DNA of 11,923 bases from an uncultured Eubacteriales bacterium (GTDB lineage: Bacteria; Bacillota; Clostridia; Oscillospirales; Oscillospiraceae). The stretch is from the NCBI GenBank assembly GCA_900320765.1, contig ONTN01000023.1:1-11923 (forward strand), given 5' to 3'. The notes under the pieces are model-generated. The model was given only the letters and a program-made list of their open reading frames with translations, was not told the origin of the DNA and did not search any database. Of the stretch, positions 7,463 through 11,923 are shown one piece after another (within the stretch, counting starts at the first letter, position 1; every line of letters begins with the position of its first letter). The position numbers and the translations under genes were made by a program.

Positions 7463-8370
7463 ATCGGATGCCCTCTCAGGTAGTCGGCGGCCTTCATTCT
7501 CTTACCGCCGGGCGCCTGCAGCTCCGTAACCGTAACTATACCGTCAGCGCAGGCGACGCCTATGCCCCTCTTATCCGCAGATACTATGCTCCCCGCCTCA
7601 GCGACGGGTTTTCCCGGCTCGAACGAGGCGTCGAACACCCTGAATTTAACTCCGGCAAGCTCTGTCGTCGCAATAGGCCAGGGGTCCATACCGCGGATAT
7701 GGGAGAGTATACGTCTCCCCTCCATATTCCAATTTATCCCGGCGAGCTCCTTCGTGAGCGGCGGCGCGTAGGTCGCAAGAGTGTGATCCTGCGGCGTTCT
7801 CTCCGCCGTTCCGTTTTCAATGGAGCGCACCGTCTCGCAAAGGAGCTCCGCTCCGAGCTCAGCGAGCCTTATAAACAGAGCGCCCGAGGTCTCGCCCTCA
7901 AGTATCTCCGTCTTTTTCATCGCGATAATATCCCCCGCGTCCATCTCTGTCGCGAGGTACATCGCCGTAACTCCGGTCTCCTTTTCCCCGTTGATGACGG
8001 ACCACTGTATCGGGGCAGCTCCCCTGTATTTGGGCAGGAGAGAGCCGTGGATATTGATCGTGCCGTATTTCGGGTAGTTAAGAATATCGTCCGGAATAAG
8101 TCTCCCGTAGGCAACAACGGCGATAAGCTCAGGGTCGAGCTCGCGAACGATATCTAAGGCAGTCCCGTCTCTCAGCTTTCTCGGCTGGAATACCGGAGTG
8201 CCGTGCTCCTCAGCTAAGAGCTTAACTGGCGGCTTTTCTAATATTTGCTTTCTGCCGACGGGCTTATCCGGCTGAGTAAACGCACCGACTACCTCAACCC
8301 CCTCCAACGCGTAAAGCGCAGAGAGCGACGAAGCGGCGAATTCCGGCGTGCCCATAAATAATATTCTCAA
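7453..8370 (-). CDS. fmt: Methionyl-tRNA formyltransferase
   Basis: A 305-aa cytoplasmic enzyme that formylates Met-tRNAfMet with 10-formyl-tetrahydrofolate, giving the initiator tRNA for translation. The N-terminal Rossmann domain opens RILFMGTPEFA (2-12), followed by VVAYGRLIP (85-93) and the active-site region NIHGSLLPKYRGAAP (106-120), with catalytic N106 and H108 and D144 in EMDAGDI. The C-terminal OB-like domain, about 205-300, positions the tRNA. The start is TTG at 8370-8368, not ATG: the next ATG (residue 6) would delete the first beta strand, and an SD GGAG lies 10 nt upstream at 8381-8384. It follows def by 7 nt and overlaps rsmB by 10 nt, so the formyl-adding and formyl-removing enzymes are translated from adjacent frames of the same message. 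Confidence 0.97.
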   Translation of the reverse strand: MRILFMGTPEFAASSLSALYALEGVEVVGAFTQPDKPVGRKQILEKPPVKLLAEEHGTPVFQPRKLRDGTALDIVRELDPELIAVVAYGRLIPDDILNYPKYGTINIHGSLLPKYRGAAPIQWSVINGEKETGVTAMYLATEMDAGDIIAMKKTEILEGETSGALFIRLAELGAELLCETVRSIENGTAERTPQDHTLATYAPPLTKELAGINWNMEGRRILSHIRGMDPWPIATTELAGVKFRVFDASFEPGKPVAEAGSIVSADKRGIGVACADGIVTVTELQAPGGKRMKAADYLRGHPICP

Positions 8371-8377
8371 GGCAAAA

Positions 8378-8385
8378 TCACTCCG
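8378..8385 (-). promoter_or_regulatory. SD that fixes the TTG start of fmt
   Basis: The minus strand reads CGGAGTGA here, giving GGAG 10 nt before the TTG at 8370-8368. The def stop codon TGA (8380-8378) is part of this element, so ribosomes ending def are released directly at the fmt initiation site. Confidence 0.65.
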
Positions 8386-8887
8386 ATTTTTTTGAATAAT
8401 CCTCCAGCTCCTCTTCGGAGAGTATCTTTTCCGCGAGCTCGGTAAACAGATGCCCGTCGAGATGGTCGATTTCGTGACAGAAGCAGCGGGCGGTAAGTCC
8501 CGTACCCTCGACCTCGAAGGTCTTGCCGTTCCTGTCCTGGGCGCGGACCTTTACATAGTCCGGCCTTTTCACAAGGCCGTAAACTCCCGGAACGGAGAGG
8601 CAGCCCTCAGGGCCCTCCTGGCTTCCCGAGGTTTTGATTATCTCAGGGTTTATGAGCTCGATTATCTGCTCCTCGGGCGTAAGCTCCTCTTTGGACGTGT
8701 CCATAACGAGGACGAGCCTGCGAAGAACGCCTACCTGAGGGGCGGCAAGCCCGACTCCGTCAGCATTAAGAAGGGTCTCGCGCATATCGTCAAGAAGGAT
8801 GTGCAGCCTCCTGTCAAAATCTGTTACAGGGCGGCTCTTTTTAAGAAGGAGGGAATCGCCCTCCTCGCGAATATTGCGAAGTGCCAT
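8378..8887 (-). CDS. def: Peptide deformylase
   Basis: A 169-aa metalloenzyme that removes the N-formyl group from nascent proteins at the ribosome exit, reversing what Fmt installs. The three family motifs are complete: GVGLAAPQ (44-51), EGCLS (94-98; metal ligand C96) and HEIDH (138-142; ligands H138 and H142, catalytic E139). Length fits the short type-1 bacterial deformylases, ending in an acidic/lysine tail. The ATG at 8887 has a strong SD (AAGGAGA) within the 15-nt gap after priA. def-fmt adjacency is widely conserved. Confidence 0.97.
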   Translation of the reverse strand: MALRNIREEGDSLLLKKSRPVTDFDRRLHILLDDMRETLLNADGVGLAAPQVGVLRRLVLVMDTSKEELTPEEQIIELINPEIIKTSGSQEGPEGCLSVPGVYGLVKRPDYVKVRAQDRNGKTFEVEGTGLTARCFCHEIDHLDGHLFTELAEKILSEEELEDYSKKSE

Positions 8888-8902
8888 ATCGGTCTCCTTA
8901 TC

Positions 8903-11152
8903 TCAGTACAGCGGGTCTGAGTCGGCAAAAGCGACGAGGCCCCTGAACGTTTTGTCATTTGAAAATTCCTTTAGTACGTGGAACACGGTATCTCTGAGCT
9001 GCCTTGTGTTCTTGCAGGCGATCGTCAGCTTATACCGGTATCTGTTATTAACCTTTGCTATGCCTGCGGGCGACGGGCCGAGGACGACTGTCTCTCCGGC
9101 TCCGGCAAAGTAGTGCCGAAGCGCCTCAAGTATGCTGACGACTCCGCGAAGCACGAGAGCCTCATCGACGCCGGATACGGTCACAGCGACGATATCCTTT
9201 ATCGGAGGTGCGTTCATCACCCGGCGCAGCTCGATCTCGCGCTCGTAAAAGCCGGAGTAGTCCTGCCTTGCGGCAAGCCCTATTATCTCGTTTTCCGGCG
9301 TAAAGGTCTGTATCACGGCTCTGCCGGTCTTCTCACCGCGCCCCGACCTTCCGACGACCTGAGTTATGAGCGAGAAAGTACGCTCCCGTGCGCGGTAGTC
9401 GCCGGCGTAAAGGCTCGAGTCCGCAGAGATCACCCCGACGAGGGTCACGTTTTCAAAATCCAGCCCCTTCGTCACCATCTGCGTGCCGATAAGAAACGGG
9501 ATCTTTTCCTCCCGGAATTTCGTGAGAAGCTTCTCGTGCGACCCGACGCGGGCGACGGTATCGGCGTCCATCCTGACGATCTTCGTCTCCGGGAATATGC
9601 CTAAAAGCTCCTCCTCCGCCTTCTGCGTTCCCGCTCCGATGAACTTGAGCTTTCCGCCGCATTCCGGGCATCTGTCCGGAATAGGCTGGGAATGACCGCA
9701 GTAGTGGCACAGGAGCCTTCGTCCTACCGAATGATAGGTCTTTGAAACGGAGCAGTTCGGGCAGGTAAACGTATAACCGCACTCACCGCACAGGACGGCG
9801 GAGTTTGCCCCTCTTCTGTTCAGAAAGAGGATAGTCTGCTCGCCCGCTTCAAGGTTTTTCTCCATCTCATGGCGGAGTATGGAGCTGTAAAGTCCGCCGT
9901 TCCCGCTTTTGAGCTCCGCGCGCATATCGGCAGTGATAACTCGCGGGAGAGGCCTTTTGTTAAATCTGTCCTTCAGCTCGAAAAGGCGGTATCTGCCCTC
10001 CATCGCGCTGTACATACTCTCCACGTCCGGCGTTGCCGAGCCGAGGACGAGAAGAGCAGAGTTTTTCACCGTGCGGAATTTGGCAACGTCCCTTGCGGAA
10101 TAGCGAGGGGAGTTTTCGGATTTATACGTGTGCTCCTGCTCCTCGTCGATGCAGATTAGCCCGAGGTCGGAGAGCGGAGCAAAAACGGCGGATCGCGTGC
10201 CTATAACTACCTTTACGGTGCCTGATTTGATTCTCTTCCACTCGTCGTACCTCTCCCCGGCGGAAAGAGATGAATGCAGCACGGCTACCGTATCGCCGAA
10301 ATGCGAGGAGAAGATGCTGACAAACTGCGGCGTAAGCCCTATCTCGGGCACAAGGACGATAGCCGTCTTCCCGCGCCTTACGGCCTCCTTCGCCAGCATG
10401 ATATAAATGAGCGTCTTTCCGCTGCCTGTCACCCCGTACAACAGCGCGGCCTCCGCCTTTCCGCTGTCCATAAGCCGCGCAAGGCCTTCGTACGTCTCGC
10501 GCTGCTGCGGGTTCAGCTCGATCTCAGCCGCCTCGGGATAGCTCTGCTTAACGGGTCTTCGGTAAGCCTCCCTCAGCTCAAGAGAAACAAGCTCCGCTTT
10601 AACGAGGGCGTTCACGGATTGACGCGACGCCCCGGTAAATTCGAGGATATCCGCTATACCCGCTTCACCGATAGCTGATAGGAGCTTCAGTATCTCGGAC
10701 TGCAGCGGAGCGCGCAGCCTTTTCTGCGCGGCGATTGCAAGCGCGTCCTCCGCGGGAACGGCAAGCGATACGTAAGTCTCGGTCTTGTCGCCTATTTTCC
10801 GCTTTCCGTCCTTTATATAAAGGCCGGACGGGATCATGACCCGCGCCGCCTCGTAAGCCGTGCAGAAAAAGCGGTCGCGCATCCAGAGGGCGAGCTTTAG
10901 CTGCTCGCCAGTCAGAACGGGCGTTTCGTCCAGAACGGCTTCGATCGCCTTGAGCTCCCTCCCGTCCTCCTCCTCACAGCATTCAAGGATGAAGCCCTCA
11001 GCTCTCTTATTTCCCTTCCCGAAGGGCACGGTAACGCGGGAGCCGGGTACTGCCGCCTCGATGAGGTTTTCGGGAACGAGGTAGGAATACGGGCGATCTA
11101 TCGTATAGATCGCGGCGGAAACGGCGACCCTAGCGATCGTTCGCTTATTCAA
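8903..11152 (-). CDS. priA: Primosomal protein N' (replication restart helicase PriA)
   Basis: A 749-aa superfamily 2 3'-to-5' DNA helicase that recognises stalled forks and reloads the replicative helicase. An N-terminal DNA-binding region (RPYSYLVP, 20-27; about 1-105) is followed by a winged-helix-like segment, then the helicase: Walker A GVTGSGKT (240-247), Walker B DEEQ (336-339), GSATPD (371-376), GTQMVTKGLDF (556-566) and motif VI QVVGRSGRG (598-606). The zinc insertion carries eight cysteines in four pairs: C455/C458, C464/C467, C482/C485 and C495/C498. Walker B is DEEQ rather than the DEEH I regard as canonical. The start is TTG (11152-11150), with SD AGGTGATC immediately upstream overlapping the rpoZ stop; homology begins within a few residues, so no downstream ATG is acceptable. 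It lies 7 nt after rpoZ. Confidence 0.97.
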   Translation of the reverse strand: MNKRTIARVAVSAAIYTIDRPYSYLVPENLIEAAVPGSRVTVPFGKGNKRAEGFILECCEEEDGRELKAIEAVLDETPVLTGEQLKLALWMRDRFFCTAYEAARVMIPSGLYIKDGKRKIGDKTETYVSLAVPAEDALAIAAQKRLRAPLQSEILKLLSAIGEAGIADILEFTGASRQSVNALVKAELVSLELREAYRRPVKQSYPEAAEIELNPQQRETYEGLARLMDSGKAEAALLYGVTGSGKTLIYIMLAKEAVRRGKTAIVLVPEIGLTPQFVSIFSSHFGDTVAVLHSSLSAGERYDEWKRIKSGTVKVVIGTRSAVFAPLSDLGLICIDEEQEHTYKSENSPRYSARDVAKFRTVKNSALLVLGSATPDVESMYSAMEGRYRLFELKDRFNKRPLPRVITADMRAELKSGNGGLYSSILRHEMEKNLEAGEQTILFLNRRGANSAVLCGECGYTFTCPNCSVSKTYHSVGRRLLCHYCGHSQPIPDRCPECGGKLKFIGAGTQKAEEELLGIFPETKIVRMDADTVARVGSHEKLLTKFREEKIPFLIGTQMVTKGLDFENVTLVGVISADSSLYAGDYRARERTFSLITQVVGRSGRGEKTGRAVIQTFTPENEIIGLAARQDYSGFYEREIELRRVMNAPPIKDIVAVTVSGVDEALVLRGVVSILEALRHYFAGAGETVVLGPSPAGIAKVNNRYRYKLTIACKNTRQLRDTVFHVLKEFSNDKTFRGLVAFADSDPLY

Positions 11153-11157
11153 GCCCT

Positions 11158-11165
11158 GATCACCT
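11158..11165 (-). promoter_or_regulatory. SD that fixes the TTG start of priA
   Basis: The minus strand reads AGGTGATC, which pairs with the 16S 3' end in the extended register (AAGGAGGTGATC consensus), ending 5 nt before the TTG at 11152-11150. It contains the rpoZ stop codon TGA (11162-11160), so priA translation is likely coupled to rpoZ. Confidence 0.65.
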
Positions 11166-11357
11166 GACGCTCGGCGAGGTAACCTTTCCGGCTGCGATAT
11201 CGCGGACGGCGAGAGTTACGGCCTTATCGTCAAGTATTGTCCCGCTCTCCTCAGCATCGGCAGCTATCTGCCTTGCGCGCTTTGCTATCACGTTAACGAG
11301 AAGGTAGCGGCTGTTTACGTTTTTAAGAAGCTCGGGTACGGTCGGATAAAGTAACAT
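11160..11357 (-). CDS. rpoZ: DNA-directed RNA polymerase omega subunit
   Basis: A 65-aa protein that helps fold and hold the beta' subunit in RNA polymerase. Despite its size it has the family signature: NSRYLLVNVIAKRARQI (15-31), matching the conserved N-x-R-x-x-L-V...A-K-R-A-R-Q-I stretch, then KAVTLAVRDIAAGK (45-58). Length is in the normal Gram-positive range (about 60-75). The ATG at 11357 has a reasonable SD (GAGGG, about 10 nt upstream) in the 35-nt gap after gmk. gmk-rpoZ is one of the most conserved gene pairs in bacteria; in many Firmicutes coaBC follows, but here priA follows directly after 7 nt. Confidence 0.95.
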   Translation of the reverse strand: MLLYPTVPELLKNVNSRYLLVNVIAKRARQIAADAEESGTILDDKAVTLAVRDIAAGKVTSPSVR

Positions 11358-11392
11358 TTTATGTTTCCCTCTTTCGTGGTTTATTACTTTTT

Positions 11393-11923
11393 TTATTTCC
11401 TGCGTCTTAATTTGCGCATGGTTTCAAGTATTTCACCGGCGGCGCGGCTCACCTCGTCGTTTACGACGATGTAGTCGTATCTCCCGCTCTCCGCCATCTC
11501 GCGCTCGGCCTGGTCGAGCCTTGATCTTATCTTTTCATCGGACTCCGTGCCTCTGCCGCGAAGCCGTCTTTCAAGCTCCTCAAGCGAGGGAGGCATTATG
11601 AAAAACGATACGGCCTCCGGCATTTTCTCCTTCACCTGAGCGGCGCCCTGCACCTCGATATCGAGAACGACGTCGTTTCCCTCGCTGAGCATGGCCTCCA
11701 CGGGTTTTCTCGGAGTTCCGTAATAATTTGAAACGTATTTGGCGTGCTCCAAAAGCTCGCCCTCGGCTATCAGCCTTTCAAATTCTTCCCTTGTGATGAA
11801 GAAATAATCCTTCCCATTCTTTTCGCCCTCTCTCGGACCTCTCGTAGTCGCCGAGACGGAGAAAAAGATATTGCGTCTGTGGGCGAATACCTCTCTCAGC
11901 ACGGTGCTCTTGCCGCAGCCTGA
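11393..11923 (-). CDS. gmk: Guanylate kinase, 5' end off window
   Basis: The frame runs off the right edge; 176 residues are visible, beginning inside the P-loop (SGCGKST, from the last base of the window leftward). It phosphorylates GMP to GDP with ATP, feeding GTP and the ppGpp pool. Visible motifs: the GMP-binding TTRGPREGEKNGKDYFF region, YGTP, the VVLDIEVQGA strand, the lid RGRGTES, and the C-terminal YDYIVVND. About a dozen or more N-terminal residues are missing compared with the usual 190-207 aa. The GTG codon at 11902 is internal valine (after the P-loop), not a start. It ends with TAA at 11395-11393, 35 nt before rpoZ, and is the first visible gene of the operon; the promoter lies outside the window. 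Confidence 0.97.
   Translation of the reverse strand, partial: SGCGKSTVLREVFAHRRNIFFSVSATTRGPREGEKNGKDYFFITREEFERLIAEGELLEHAKYVSNYYGTPRKPVEAMLSEGNDVVLDIEVQGAAQVKEKMPEAVSFFIMPPSLEELERRLRGRGTESDEKIRSRLDQAEREMAESGRYDYIVVNDEVSRAAGEILETMRKLRRRK

Noticed and set aside
7399..8157. Long + strand open frame (252 codons) antisense to rsmB/fmt
   Set aside because: It covers the well-supported fmt gene on the other strand, its translation is Arg/Leu-rich with no recognisable motif, and it is explained by the codon bias of the real gene.
8978..9604. + strand open frame (208 codons) antisense to priA
   Set aside because: Shadow of the priA coding frame; no motif, and the opposite strand encodes intact helicase motifs throughout.
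11393..11902. gmk starting at the GTG at 11902
   Set aside because: The frame stays open to the window edge and the residues upstream (SGCGKST) are the P-loop, so the GTG is an internal valine and the gene is simply cut by the window.

Overview
The window looks like a piece of chromosome from a low-GC-lineage Gram-positive bacterium (Firmicutes/Bacillota), most likely a moderately GC-rich member of the Clostridia such as an Oscillospiraceae/Ruminococcaceae-type gut or rumen anaerobe. This rests on the gene order gmk-rpoZ-priA-def-fmt-rsmB-rlmN-stp-prkC-rsgA, which is a hallmark of that phylum, on the PASTA-type Ser/Thr kinase, and on a clostripain-type (C11) peptidase next door. The genus is inference; I cannot run a search.

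Layout. Positions 2-1402 (+ strand) hold the 3' part of a clostripain-like secreted cysteine peptidase whose catalytic half lies off the left edge. At 1422-1457 a 34-bp perfect palindrome followed by a T run separates it from the opposing operon and can terminate transcription from both sides. Everything from 1445 to the right edge is one tightly packed minus-strand operon of ten genes. In order of transcription (right to left) these are gmk (5' end off the window), rpoZ, priA, def, fmt, rsmB, rlmN, stp (PP2C phosphatase), prkC (PASTA kinase) and rsgA. Junctions are either overlaps (fmt/rsmB 10 nt, rsmB/rlmN 28 nt, prkC/rsgA 1 nt) or gaps of 7-53 nt. No gene-free stretch is long enough to hide an RNA gene or riboswitch.

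How the genes fit together. gmk supplies GDP/GTP precursors; rpoZ stabilises RNA polymerase; priA restarts replication forks. def and fmt remove and add the formyl group of initiator Met. rsmB and rlmN methylate 16S and 23S rRNA. stp and prkC form an opposing phosphatase/kinase pair that senses cell-wall material through extracellular PASTA domains. rsgA is a ribosome-assembly GTPase and a known substrate of the PrkC/Stp pair in Bacillus subtilis.

I found no mobile element, CRISPR array, tRNA/rRNA or obviously new system; this is a core housekeeping region. The more unusual details are the terminator that contains the rsgA stop codon, the hexapeptide-repeat acidic tail after the PASTA domains of PrkC, two TTG starts (priA, fmt), an uncertain rlmN start, a DEEQ Walker B in PriA, and the apparent absence of coaBC from its common place between rpoZ and priA.
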